Source: a bacterium endosymbiont of Pedicinus badii (GTDB taxonomy: Bacteria > Pseudomonadota > Gammaproteobacteria > Enterobacterales > Enterobacteriaceae). Taken from it: a DNA stretch of 64,000 nucleotides. Every line of letters starts with the position of its first letter. Positions within the stretch are counted from its first letter, which is position 1. Position numbers and translations under genes: made by a program. Positions 8,675-17,508 of this stretch are shown here, in pieces. The notes beneath the pieces were generated by a model, which worked only from the letters and a program-made list of their open reading frames with translations, did not search any database and was not told where the DNA came from. The DNA lies in assembly GCF_002075085.1 (NCBI RefSeq), contig NZ_LKAS01000001.1:146364-210363 (forward strand), read 5' to 3'.

Positions 8675-9562
8675 TTAGAAATATTTTTCCATTAGTAGAG
8701 CTTTTATTCTTTTCTCTAAACTAGGATGCGATAAAAATAATTTAGTTAAAATATTCGAATTAGTTTTTTTTCCATTTATACAAAATGCCTGTACATGATT
8801 AGGTTCTTTAGGAGAAATACTGCTTTTTAGTTTTTCTAAAGCAGAAATCATATTTTTTTTTCCAACTATTTTTGCAGATCCAGCGTCAGCGTAAAACTCT
8901 CTATTTCTAGAGAACCAAAACACTATAACACTTGCAAATATTCCTAATATAGTTTCTAATATCATACAAAAAACAAAATACAAAAAACTATTTTGTGGTT
9001 TTTCTTCTTTACAATTTTTGCTGTTTTGAAATATAGAATATACAATTTGAGCAAGTATTCTGGAAAAGAAAAATACAAAAGTATTTAGTACACCTTGCAA
9101 TAGAGTCATAGTAACCATATCACCATTTGATATATGACTAATTTCATGAGCCAAAACTGCTTCTTTCTCTTTTTCGTTCATATTATCTATTAATCCTTGA
9201 CTTACAGCTATTAAAGAATTATCTTTACTTATTCCAGTTGCAAAAGCATTTATTTCCATAGATGGATATATAGCAATTTTCGGAGTTTTAATATTTACTA
9301 TTTTTGCATGTTTAGATATAGTTTTGAATAACCAATTTTCTTCTTGGTTTGTAATTTTTTTTATTATTCTCCCAGATACGGATTTTAGAGATAAATACTT
9401 TGATAGTACTAAAGATACTATAGATCCTCCAAATCCAAATATTCCTGAAATTATTAGTAGAGATAGTATATTAGATTTTTGAAATCCGGAAAATTGTAAG
9501 ATCATTCCTAATGTTAGTAAAATTGAAAAGTTTGTTAGAAGAAAAATTGCTATTCTTAGCAT
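8675..9562 (-). CDS. htpX: Membrane zinc protease HtpX
   Basis: M48-family inner-membrane metalloprotease that degrades damaged membrane proteins. It has 295 residues (E. coli 293). Two N-terminal membrane segments lie at about 4-25 and 33-53, the zinc motif HEISH is at 139-143, and two further membrane segments follow at about 155-175 and 195-220. The third zinc ligand is likely in the NREFYADAGSAK block. Retention shows that membrane protein quality control is still needed. It is divergent from the sensor kinase gene across 164 bases. Confidence 0.95.
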   Translation of the reverse strand: MLRIAIFLLTNFSILLTLGMILQFSGFQKSNILSLLIISGIFGFGGSIVSLVLSKYLSLKSVSGRIIKKITNQEENWLFKTISKHAKIVNIKTPKIAIYPSMEINAFATGISKDNSLIAVSQGLIDNMNEKEKEAVLAHEISHISNGDMVTMTLLQGVLNTFVFFFSRILAQIVYSIFQNSKNCKEEKPQNSFLYFVFCMILETILGIFASVIVFWFSRNREFYADAGSAKIVGKKNMISALEKLKSSISPKEPNHVQAFCINGKKTNSNILTKLFLSHPSLEKRIKALLMEKYF

Positions 9563-9726
9563 AATTTTATTTTCTCCATTATAAATAAGATTTTATAAAA
9601 ATTTTAATGTTTGCAAAATTATAAAAAATTATTTTTTTTTAGTAAACATTAAACTAATTTAATTTTAAATAGTAGGAAAAAAATACTTTAATTGCTTAGT
9701 ATTTTACAAATCTAAATTTTATAATC

Positions 9727-12468
9727 ATGAAAATAACAAATTCTATAGTGGCAAAATTAACCACTTTTATAATACTGAATCTAATAATTATTTGGATACT
9801 GTCTATATTTATATTTTCTTATATTTCTTTTGATAGAAATAAAAGAATGATCTTAGAAAATACTGAAAAACTTGCTTTATTAAAAAATAATCTAACAAGT
9901 TATAAATTTTTAGGAGCAGAAAAAGATGTAGAAGAATTAGAAAAGAAATATAAGAATTATAAAGAAAAAAATCATTATACATCTTCTATTCTAGAAAAGA
10001 ATGATAGAAAAAATAAGAATGTTTGTACATACAAAAATACAAAAGAGAATTACAAAAATTTTATAAAGTACTATGGAACTTCTGGACAAACTTACTATAT
10101 AGATAGTTTTCTATTTGATCAAAAATATAATATTTTACTTTTGCCAAAAAAAGTAGAAAAGGGATATTTTTTTGCACAAAAAAAAATTTTAAATGAAATT
10201 TCAGAGTATTCAAAAAATAAAAAATTTTATTGGAGCATTCCAAGATACCAAGAAAAAATAGGATGGATAGTTTCTGTAGCTAAAAAAGTAGATTGTAATA
10301 CTGTTATAGGTTTAATTATAAAAATTAATGATATTTTTGAGTATACAAGCAAAATTTTTGGAACAGAAATAAATGTCTGGACTGATAAAAAAGGAAATCT
10401 TTTACATTTTTCTCGAGTATCTGAATTTAATGAAAAAAAATTAAAATCTATTATTGACTTCAAAAATATCCGAGAAGGTTGGCAAAAAATTTCTGGATAC
10501 AGTATATACTGTAAAATTTTGGTACCAAATAAATGGAAACAAATTACTATACTACCCAATAGAGATTTTTTTGATGAAAGTATGAAAATTTTAAATAAAC
10601 AGCTTCCATTTGTAGTACTGACTTTATTAATTTTAATTACTAATTTAGTTATTTTATTAAGAATACACTTAGCTAAACCACTTTGGAAATTTATAGATAT
10701 TATTACTAAAACAAGTTTTAAATCTTTACAAAAAAAACTACCTCAAAATAGAAACGATGAGATTGGAAAAATAGCAAAATCTTATAATTTACTATTAAAA
10801 ATTTTAAAATTTCAATATGAAAATTTGGAAAAACAAGTTCAATATAGAACAAGACAAATTAATTTTGCTAAAAAAAAAGCAGAAATTGAAAATAAAAGAA
10901 AAAGTATACAAATTACAAATATTAGTCATGAAATAAGAACTCCATTAAATGGAATACTAGGAGCCATAGATATGTTAAAGACTACTTCTCTTAGTAAAAA
11001 ACAAAAAGAATTAAATAAGATTACTAAAGAATGTGCAGTATCTCTATCTTCTATAGTAAATAATTTACTAGATTATTCTATAATAGAATCAGGACAAATT
11101 TCTTTACATAATAAAATAACTTCTATACTGAGAATAATAGATCAGTCAATTTATACCATACAAAATGCAAGTAAAAAAAAATCAATTGAATTAAGAACTT
11201 TTATAGGAAGAAGAATTCCAAAAGAGATTTATACAGATGGAGAAAAATTAAAACAAATACTAATTAATATTCTAGGTAATGCAATTAAATTTACTCAAAA
11301 AAACGGAAAAATACTTCTTAGTGTTCTAAGAAGAAAAAAAAATATAAGATTTTCTATTCATGATAATGGATCAGGTATATCCGATAAAGATCAATCAAAG
11401 ATATTTATACCATTTTTCCAATCAAAAAACACAGTTCAAGGTACTGGATTAGGACTAACAATTGCTAAAAATTTAGTTGAAATTATGAAAGGAAAAATAT
11501 CTTTGTATAGTATTTTAAATTTTGGCACTATTGTAGTTTGCACCATTCCTTTACTAACAAAAGAAAAAGAAGAAATAAAATTTCATAAAGAAATCAAAAA
11601 AGTTCCTCTTTTTTTATACCAACAATTATCTAACTGGGGAATAAAATGCAGTATTTCATATGAGAAAAACAAGTATTTTAAAAAAGAATTTCAATTCTTA
11701 CCAAATCAATTATACAAATATATAAGAAATATACTCAAAGAAAAAAATTTCTATAAATTTAAGAAAAAACATTTTTTAGTGCAACCATGGAGAATGAAAA
11801 TACTTATAGTAGAAGATGAAAAAATTAATAGAAATTTAATTACTATGATGTTAGAGTATTTACAACAAGAAGTCTATTCTGTTTCTTCTGCAAGAAAAGC
11901 AATTTTACTAGGAAGAGTTCATAGATTTGATTTAGTTATAGTAGATATAAAAATGCCAGAAATAAGTGGATTATCTTGTATAGAAATTTGGAGAGAAGAC
12001 GAAAAAAATAAAGATAAAAATTGCATGATCGTTATACTTTCTGCTAGTATTTCACAAAAAGATATAAAATATAGTAAAAAAATAGGAGTTAATCAATACT
12101 TGATTAAACCAATTAATATTTTACAAATTGCAAATATTTTAAGCATTGCATATGAATTTCAAATTCTAAGAAATATTCCATTAAAAGAGAATCATACAGA
12201 AAAAAAAGAAAATTTTAAAAAATTTTTTGTTCCTAAAAAGAAATTATTTCTTTTCTTCAAAAAAATTATTTCTAAAATTTATAAAAATAGAAAAAATAAA
12301 GAAAAAATTTCGTTTTTTTTACATAATATAAAAGGAATTGCAGGACAATGTAATTTAAAAAATACTTTTAATAGAGTAGTAAAAATTGAAAAAAATCAAA
12401 AAGAAGAAATATCTAATAAAGAAATCTTATTATTATATGATACTATACAAAAAAATTTAAAGACCTAA
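9727..12468 (+). CDS. Hybrid (tripartite) sensor histidine kinase, BarA-like layout
   Basis: A 913-residue inner-membrane phosphorelay kinase. Order: membrane segment at about 9-31; periplasmic domain at about 32-293 that I cannot assign (possibly a Cache fold); membrane segment at about 294-316; HAMP-like stretch with NDEIGKIAKSYN; coiled coil; HisKA with phospho-His H401 (ISHEIRTPLNG); HATPase with the N box near 513, DNGSGIS and GTGLGL; a Lys-rich stretch of about 100 residues that may be an eroded second receiver; receiver with D740 (VDIKMPEISG); Hpt with H866 (HNIKG). All phosphorelay residues are present. The periplasmic part is much larger than in E. coli BarA, so I give no symbol. No clear ribosome site. 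It lies one base before its likely partner regulator. The signal sensed is unknown. Confidence 0.85.
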   Translation: MKITNSIVAKLTTFIILNLIIIWILSIFIFSYISFDRNKRMILENTEKLALLKNNLTSYKFLGAEKDVEELEKKYKNYKEKNHYTSSILEKNDRKNKNVCTYKNTKENYKNFIKYYGTSGQTYYIDSFLFDQKYNILLLPKKVEKGYFFAQKKILNEISEYSKNKKFYWSIPRYQEKIGWIVSVAKKVDCNTVIGLIIKINDIFEYTSKIFGTEINVWTDKKGNLLHFSRVSEFNEKKLKSIIDFKNIREGWQKISGYSIYCKILVPNKWKQITILPNRDFFDESMKILNKQLPFVVLTLLILITNLVILLRIHLAKPLWKFIDIITKTSFKSLQKKLPQNRNDEIGKIAKSYNLLLKILKFQYENLEKQVQYRTRQINFAKKKAEIENKRKSIQITNISHEIRTPLNGILGAIDMLKTTSLSKKQKELNKITKECAVSLSSIVNNLLDYSIIESGQISLHNKITSILRIIDQSIYTIQNASKKKSIELRTFIGRRIPKEIYTDGEKLKQILINILGNAIKFTQKNGKILLSVLRRKKNIRFSIHDNGSGISDKDQSKIFIPFFQSKNTVQGTGLGLTIAKNLVEIMKGKISLYSILNFGTIVVCTIPLLTKEKEEIKFHKEIKKVPLFLYQQLSNWGIKCSISYEKNKYFKKEFQFLPNQLYKYIRNILKEKNFYKFKKKHFLVQPWRMKILIVEDEKINRNLITMMLEYLQQEVYSVSSARKAILLGRVHRFDLVIVDIKMPEISGLSCIEIWREDEKNKDKNCMIVILSASISQKDIKYSKKIGVNQYLIKPINILQIANILSIAYEFQILRNIPLKENHTEKKENFKKFFVPKKKLFLFFKKIISKIYKNRKNKEKISFFLHNIKGIAGQCNLKNTFNRVVKIEKNQKEEISNKEILLLYDTIQKNLKT

Positions 12469-12469
12469 T

Positions 12470-13099
12470 ATGTATAATTTGATAATAGCTGATGATCATG
12501 AAATTATTTTTTATGCAATTAAAAATCTTTTATATCCTTATACTAGATTTAAAATAATAGCAAAAACTAATAAAGGAAACTCTTTATATAAAATTTGTTG
12601 TTTACATAAGCCAGATATTTTAATTTTAGATTTAAATTTACCGGATATTAATGGATTAAACTTAATTTCTAAACTACACTATGAAATTCCAGAAATGTCT
12701 ATATTAGCCTATACTGCTTTTACAGAAGAAAAAATTGCTATCAGAGCTTTTTCTGATGGAGTAAAAGGATACGTTCTAAAAAACAGTAAGAAACAAATAT
12801 TACTAGCTGCAATACAAACTGTAGCTGTTAAAAAAGTATATATTGATCCTTCTTTAAATAGAAAAACAATTCTGCAAAAAATAAAAAATAAAAAAAGATT
12901 TTTTATTCTTTCTTTCAGAGAAAAACAAATTTTACAGTTAATTTCTTTAGGATACACTAATAAAAAAATTGCAGAAAATTTATTTATTAGTGTAAAAACG
13001 GTAGAAACACATAGACTAAATATTATGAGAAAACTAAGTGTACACAAAGTAACAGAATTACTAAATTTCTCTAGAAAATTAGGTCTTATTCAAGACTAG
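12470..13099 (+). CDS. NarL/FixJ-family response regulator, partner of the adjacent kinase
   Basis: A 209-residue DNA-binding response regulator. The receiver domain (1-120) has the acidic pair D8-D9, phospho-acceptor D54 (LDLNLPDING), T82 and K104. The C-terminal LuxR-type helix-turn-helix (about 142-205) has FREKQILQLI, NKKIAENLFIS and KTVETHRLNIMRKL, close to the family consensus. It starts one base after the kinase stop, so the two are almost surely co-translated and form the relay H401-D740-H866-D54. The helix-turn-helix does not closely resemble what I recall of UvrY, RcsB or EvgA, so I leave the name open. Only 12 bases separate it from the end of convergent zwf. Confidence 0.88.
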   Translation: MYNLIIADDHEIIFYAIKNLLYPYTRFKIIAKTNKGNSLYKICCLHKPDILILDLNLPDINGLNLISKLHYEIPEMSILAYTAFTEEKIAIRAFSDGVKGYVLKNSKKQILLAAIQTVAVKKVYIDPSLNRKTILQKIKNKKRFFILSFREKQILQLISLGYTNKKIAENLFISVKTVETHRLNIMRKLSVHKVTELLNFSRKLGLIQD

Positions 13100-13111
13100 T
13101 TTTGTAGTAAA

Positions 13112-14590
13112 TTAAGAGTTATTCCAATATCTTTTATCTTTTTTTAGTATTTTAAAAGAAGATTTTGGACCCCAAGTTCCAGAAGGATAGGTTTGTAAAA
13201 ATTTTTCTTTTTTTGATATTACTTCAGATAAAGAATCTATCCATTTCCAAGATTCTTCCATTTCTTCTCTTCCTACAAAAAGAGATTGATTTCCTTTCAT
13301 AACTTCTAATAAAAGTTTTTCATAAGAATTAGAGCAGTATTTTTTAGTTTTAAATATTCTATTAAAATTTGCATTTAATTTTACTTTTTTATAAAAATTG
13401 TTTTTTTCTAAATTAGGAATTTTGCTAAAAATATCGATATCTACTCCTTCATCAGGTTGTAGTCTAATTGTAATTTTATTTTGTTCAAAAAATTTATTTT
13501 TTTGTTTTAAAAATTTAAATGGATTTCTAAAGTACAAAACTATTTTTGAACATTTTTTTGGCATTCTTTTTCCAGTTCGTAAATAAAATGGAACTCCAAA
13601 CCAATTGGAATTTTCTATCTCTATTTTGGCAGCAAAAAAAGTTTCTGTTTGACTTTTTTGATTTGCATTTGCTTCTTGTAAGTATCCTAGAACTCTTTTT
13701 TTGTCTATATATCCAGAACTATATTGACCAAGAGAAATCAAATTTCTGGCATTTTTAATATCCATTTTTTTTAAAGATTTTAAAATTTTTACTTTTTCCT
13801 TTCTTATAGAAAAAACATTCATAGAATTTGGTTTTTTCATAGAAATCATTGTAAGTATTTGCAGCATGTGGCTTTGAAACATATCTTTCATTTGTCCTAT
13901 TCTATCGAAATAATTCCATCTTTTTTCTATGCCTATTTTTTCTGCCAAAGTTATTTGTATATGGTCTATAGAAATATTATTCCAATTAAAATAAAAAAAA
14001 GAATTATAAAATCGTAAAGGAAATAAGTTTAAAACAGTTTCTTTTCCTAAATAATGATCTATTCTATAGATTTGTTCTTCTTGAAAGTATCTTAAAATTT
14101 TTTCATTTGTTTTTTTTACAGAAGAATAGTCTGTACCGAAAGGTTTTTCTAGTATAATTCTATTTTCTTTTTTGTTCATTTTGAATTTAGCTAATCCATA
14201 GCAAATATTAGAAAAAGTTTCAGGTGGTGTAGCGAAATAGCTAATTGTAATAAAAGAATTTAGTTCAATAATTTCTTTTAATTTTTTAAAATTTTTTGTT
14301 TCTTCTATATCTAAATTACAGAATATTAATTTTTCTCTTAGTCTATTCCAAACTGAAAATTCTAAAAAATTTTTAATTTTTTTTTTTATAGCAACGAAAA
14401 AAATTTCTCTATAAAAATTTGAATTCCAATTTGCTCTTCCGACTCCTATAATTTTAGTTTTTGGATGTATAAGATGCATTTTTTCTAGTTGATAAATAGC
14501 AGGATACAATTTTTTTTTAGATAAATTTCCTTTAGCGCCAAAAATTACTAAATTATACGGATTTATTTTTTTTTGTACAATTTTTGGCAT
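13112..14590 (-). CDS. zwf: Glucose-6-phosphate 1-dehydrogenase
   Basis: Oxidises glucose 6-phosphate to 6-phosphogluconolactone, making NADPH: first step of the oxidative pentose phosphate pathway. It has 492 residues (E. coli 491). The N-terminal NADP-binding loop FGAKGNLSKKKLYPA, EKPFGTD at 148-153 and the active-site RIDHYLGKE at 176-184 are intact. The ribosome site is aaagga. The partner gnd is at 25360. In E. coli edd and eda follow zwf; neither is here, so the Entner-Doudoroff branch is not seen. Confidence 0.96.
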   Translation of the reverse strand: MPKIVQKKINPYNLVIFGAKGNLSKKKLYPAIYQLEKMHLIHPKTKIIGVGRANWNSNFYREIFFVAIKKKIKNFLEFSVWNRLREKLIFCNLDIEETKNFKKLKEIIELNSFITISYFATPPETFSNICYGLAKFKMNKKENRIILEKPFGTDYSSVKKTNEKILRYFQEEQIYRIDHYLGKETVLNLFPLRFYNSFFYFNWNNISIDHIQITLAEKIGIEKRWNYFDRIGQMKDMFQSHMLQILTMISMKKPNSMNVFSIRKEKVKILKSLKKMDIKNARNLISLGQYSSGYIDKKRVLGYLQEANANQKSQTETFFAAKIEIENSNWFGVPFYLRTGKRMPKKCSKIVLYFRNPFKFLKQKNKFFEQNKITIRLQPDEGVDIDIFSKIPNLEKNNFYKKVKLNANFNRIFKTKKYCSNSYEKLLLEVMKGNQSLFVGREEMEESWKWIDSLSEVISKKEKFLQTYPSGTWGPKSSFKILKKDKRYWNNS

Positions 14591-14631
14591 ATGATTTCCT
14601 TTTAAGAATTAGATGATTAATTTTGATAAAG

Positions 14632-14640
14632 ATTATAACA
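14632..14640 (-). promoter_or_regulatory. zwf extended -10 promoter
   Basis: Minus-strand TGTTATAAT, which is a TGn extension joined to a perfect TATAAT, about 42 bases before the zwf start codon. Extended -10 promoters can work without a good -35, and none is obvious here. Confidence 0.48.
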
Positions 14641-14724
14641 AAACTATTTTTTTTAAAGATATTTATATTATATTGTTTAAATAAAAAATAAAAATTTTTA
14701 TAAAAACAAAAGGAATTTATTTAT

Positions 14725-16149
14725 ATGATTAGAAAAACTAAAATAGTTGTTACTTTGGGTCCCTCTACTGATTTAGATAAAAATATAGAAAAATTGATTA
14801 TTTCTGGAGCAGATATATTCCGTTTAAATTTTTCTCATGGAGATTTTCAAGAACATGTAGGAAGAATAGAAAAAATAAAAAAAATTTCTTATAAACTAGG
14901 AAAATATGTAGGAATTTTAGGAGATTTACAAGGACCAAAATTAAGAGTAAAAACTTATAAAAAAGAAAATGTGGAACTTAGAGAAGGACAAAAATTTATT
15001 TTAAGTTGTCTTTCGAAAGAACTAACTAATCATTTTGTAGGAGTAATAAACTATGAAAAAATACTACAAGACATATTTTTAAAGGATATTCTTTTACTGG
15101 ATGATGGAAAAATACAATTAAAAGTTGAAAAAATAGAAAAAAATACAATTTTTACTAAAGTTCTTACAGGAGGAGTTTTAGCAAATAATAAGGGAATTAA
15201 TAAATTATACGGAGGTCTATCAGCAGAAACACTAACAAAAAAAGATAAAAAAGATATTAAAAAGTTATCTAATATGGAGATCAATTATCTAGCCATATCT
15301 TTTCCAAAAAATAAATCTGATATACTTTTAGCTAGAAAATTACTTAAAGAAGTAGGCAGTACAGCAAAAATTATCTCCAAAATAGAAAGGGCTGAAGTAG
15401 TAAAAAATAAAAGAAATATAGACGAAATGATTTTAGCATCAGACGCTATTATGATTGCAAGAGGAGATTTAGGAGTTGAAATTGGATACGAAAATTTAAT
15501 AAAAATACAAAAACAAATTATATTGAGATCTATAGAATTGCAAAAACCAGTTATTACAGCAACGCAAATGATGGAATCTATGACATACAATCGTATTCCA
15601 ACAAGAGCAGAAGTGATGGATGTTGCTAATTCTGTTTTAGATGGTACTGATTGTGTTATGCTTTCTGGAGAAACAGCTACAGGAAAATATCCAGTAGAAA
15701 CTGTATTGAGTATGTCTAAAATTTGTTTAAAAGCAGAAAAAATAAAAGAAAAAACAATAAGAAATTTTGAAAAAATTACAAATTTACAAGAATCTATTGG
15801 AATATCTGCAATTTATATATCTAATATTTTTCATAAAATAAAAGCTATTTTAGCATTTTCTATTTCTGAAAAAGTTTTAGTAAAAATGTCAAAAATGAAT
15901 TGTAGAACTCCAATATTCTTTGTATCAGAAAATAAAAAAAATCTGTATAATTCTATTTTATGCAAAGGTATTTTTCCAGTATTTCAGATCAAAAATAAAA
16001 AAAAGTTTTCTTTACAAAAAAATATTATAGAAAAACTAAAATACAAAAAAATATTAAAAAAAAATGATTTAGTAGTGATTATCAAAAAAAATACAAAAAC
16101 AAATTTCAAAAAATTTTTTAGTATAATGAAAATATTTCGAGTAGAATAA
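14725..16149 (+). CDS. pykA: Pyruvate kinase II
   Basis: Converts phosphoenolpyruvate and ADP to pyruvate and ATP. It has 474 residues (E. coli PykA 480). Visible are TLGPSTD at the start, the lysine/metal-site pair K219-E221, ARGDLG with D248, and MMESM at 282-286. NNKGINKLYGGLSAETLTKKD resembles PykA rather than PykF. The C-terminal domain is diverged. Ribosome site aaaagga. It is followed by the metal transporter 15 bases later, probably on the same transcript. In E. coli pykA lies beside zwf, as here. Confidence 0.95.
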   Translation: MIRKTKIVVTLGPSTDLDKNIEKLIISGADIFRLNFSHGDFQEHVGRIEKIKKISYKLGKYVGILGDLQGPKLRVKTYKKENVELREGQKFILSCLSKELTNHFVGVINYEKILQDIFLKDILLLDDGKIQLKVEKIEKNTIFTKVLTGGVLANNKGINKLYGGLSAETLTKKDKKDIKKLSNMEINYLAISFPKNKSDILLARKLLKEVGSTAKIISKIERAEVVKNKRNIDEMILASDAIMIARGDLGVEIGYENLIKIQKQIILRSIELQKPVITATQMMESMTYNRIPTRAEVMDVANSVLDGTDCVMLSGETATGKYPVETVLSMSKICLKAEKIKEKTIRNFEKITNLQESIGISAIYISNIFHKIKAILAFSISEKVLVKMSKMNCRTPIFFVSENKKNLYNSILCKGIFPVFQIKNKKKFSLQKNIIEKLKYKKILKKNDLVVIIKKNTKTNFKKFFSIMKIFRVE

Positions 16150-16164
16150 AGAATTTTCTTAAAA

Positions 16165-17508
16165 ATGAAAAAAAAAGTAAGTCTTCCAGAAATTAATAAT
16201 ACAGTTCCAGTTTTTAAAAAAAATAGGAATTTTTTTAGAAATTTATTTGCTTTTTCTGGTCCAGGTTCTCTAGTAGCAGTAGGATATATGGATCCTGGAA
16301 ATTGGATTACATCTATACAAGGAGGTGCTTTATACGAGTATTTATTAATTTCTGTGATCTTTGTTTCTAGTATTATTGCTATGTTTTTACAAGTACTTTG
16401 TATTAAGTTAGGAATAGTTACAGGTATGGATTTGGCTCAAGCAACTAATTTTTTAGTAAAAAATAAAAAAATTAATTTATGTTTATGGATAATAGCTGAA
16501 TTATCTATAATCGCTACAGAAACAGCGGAAATTATAGGAAGTACAATTGCACTAAGTCTACTGTTCAAAATACCAATTATTTTTGGAACTATTATAACAA
16601 TATTAGATGTTTTATTACTCTTAGAACTGACTAAATTTGGAATTAGAAAAATTGAAGCAATAGTATTTACTTTGATTTTTACAGTATTTCTAATTTTTTG
16701 TTACGAAGTTTTTTTGGCAAATCCGGATATGAAAAAAATATTTTTATCTTTATTACCTAATAAAAAAATTTTATATTCTTATTCAAATGGAAATGATTCT
16801 TCTTTTTTTATATCTTTAGGAATTATAGGAGCTACTATTATGCCTCACAATTTATACTTACATTCTTCTATAGTACAATCTAGAAGGTATATAAGAGAGA
16901 ATGAAAAAGATATAAAAGAATCGATTAAATACGCCATTTTTGATTCAAATATACAACTAAGTTTTTCTTTAATTATAAATTGCCTTCTCTTAATTTTGGG
17001 AGCTTCTTTGTTTTTCGGAAAATCTCCAGAAACAGTAGGAAAAATTTTTAAAATCTACTATTCTTTACAAAACAAAAATACTATAGGGGAAATTGCTAGT
17101 TCAACTTTATCTAATTTATTTGCAATTGCTCTACTTATTTCTGGTCAAAGCGCTTCTATTACAGGAGCTTTATCTGGACAAATTGTAATGGAAGGATTTT
17201 TAAATTTTAGAATCTCAATTTGGAAGAGAAAAATGATTACCAGATTTTTTGCAATTATTCCTGTTTTATTTTGTATATTTTTTTACGGAAATAATAACGA
17301 TAAAATAGAGAAATTACTAATATATACGCAAATTTTTTTAAGTATAGCTCTTCCTGTATCAATTATACCATTGTTGTACATAACTTCATCAAAAAAAATA
17401 ATGAAAAATTTTGTAAATAAAAAGTATCAAATATTTTTTGGATTTCTAATCGCTTTTATTTTAATTATCTTAAACATAAGATTGATATTAGAAATTTTTT
17501 TTAGTTAA
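16165..17508 (+). CDS. mntH: Nramp-family divalent metal (Mn/Fe) transporter
   Basis: Proton-coupled Mn2+/Fe2+ importer with about 11 membrane segments, 447 residues (E. coli MntH 412). The segment 1 metal-site motif DPGN is at 43-46 and the segment 6 MPH motif at 226-228, both intact. The flanking text (VAVGYMDPGNWITSIQGG, GIVTGMDLAQA) and the long hydrophilic start resemble MntH-like proteins of lactic acid bacteria more than E. coli MntH (IGYIDPGNFATNIQ). It also sits outside the E. coli mntH position. Possible acquisition or an alternative paralogue; function as a metal importer is secure, the subgroup is not. Its end overlaps mepM by 8 bases. Confidence 0.88.
   Translation: MKKKVSLPEINNTVPVFKKNRNFFRNLFAFSGPGSLVAVGYMDPGNWITSIQGGALYEYLLISVIFVSSIIAMFLQVLCIKLGIVTGMDLAQATNFLVKNKKINLCLWIIAELSIIATETAEIIGSTIALSLLFKIPIIFGTIITILDVLLLLELTKFGIRKIEAIVFTLIFTVFLIFCYEVFLANPDMKKIFLSLLPNKKILYSYSNGNDSSFFISLGIIGATIMPHNLYLHSSIVQSRRYIRENEKDIKESIKYAIFDSNIQLSFSLIINCLLLILGASLFFGKSPETVGKIFKIYYSLQNKNTIGEIASSTLSNLFAIALLISGQSASITGALSGQIVMEGFLNFRISIWKRKMITRFFAIIPVLFCIFFYGNNNDKIEKLLIYTQIFLSIALPVSIIPLLYITSSKKIMKNFVNKKYQIFFGFLIAFILIILNIRLILEIFFS

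Noticed and set aside
10227..10559. Open frame antisense to the kinase sensor domain
   Set aside because: No ribosome site or recognisable motif; AT-rich genes give such frames by chance.
12709..13047. 112-codon open frame antisense to the response regulator
   Set aside because: Shadow of a well-supported gene, with Phe/Leu-rich reverse-complement composition.
9727..13099. Naming the pair barA and uvrY outright
   Set aside because: The layout fits BarA, but the periplasmic domain is too large and the regulator's DNA-binding domain does not match UvrY as I recall it.
16150..16164. Manganese riboswitch before the Nramp gene
   Set aside because: Only 15 bases separate it from pykA, which is too short for a riboswitch.
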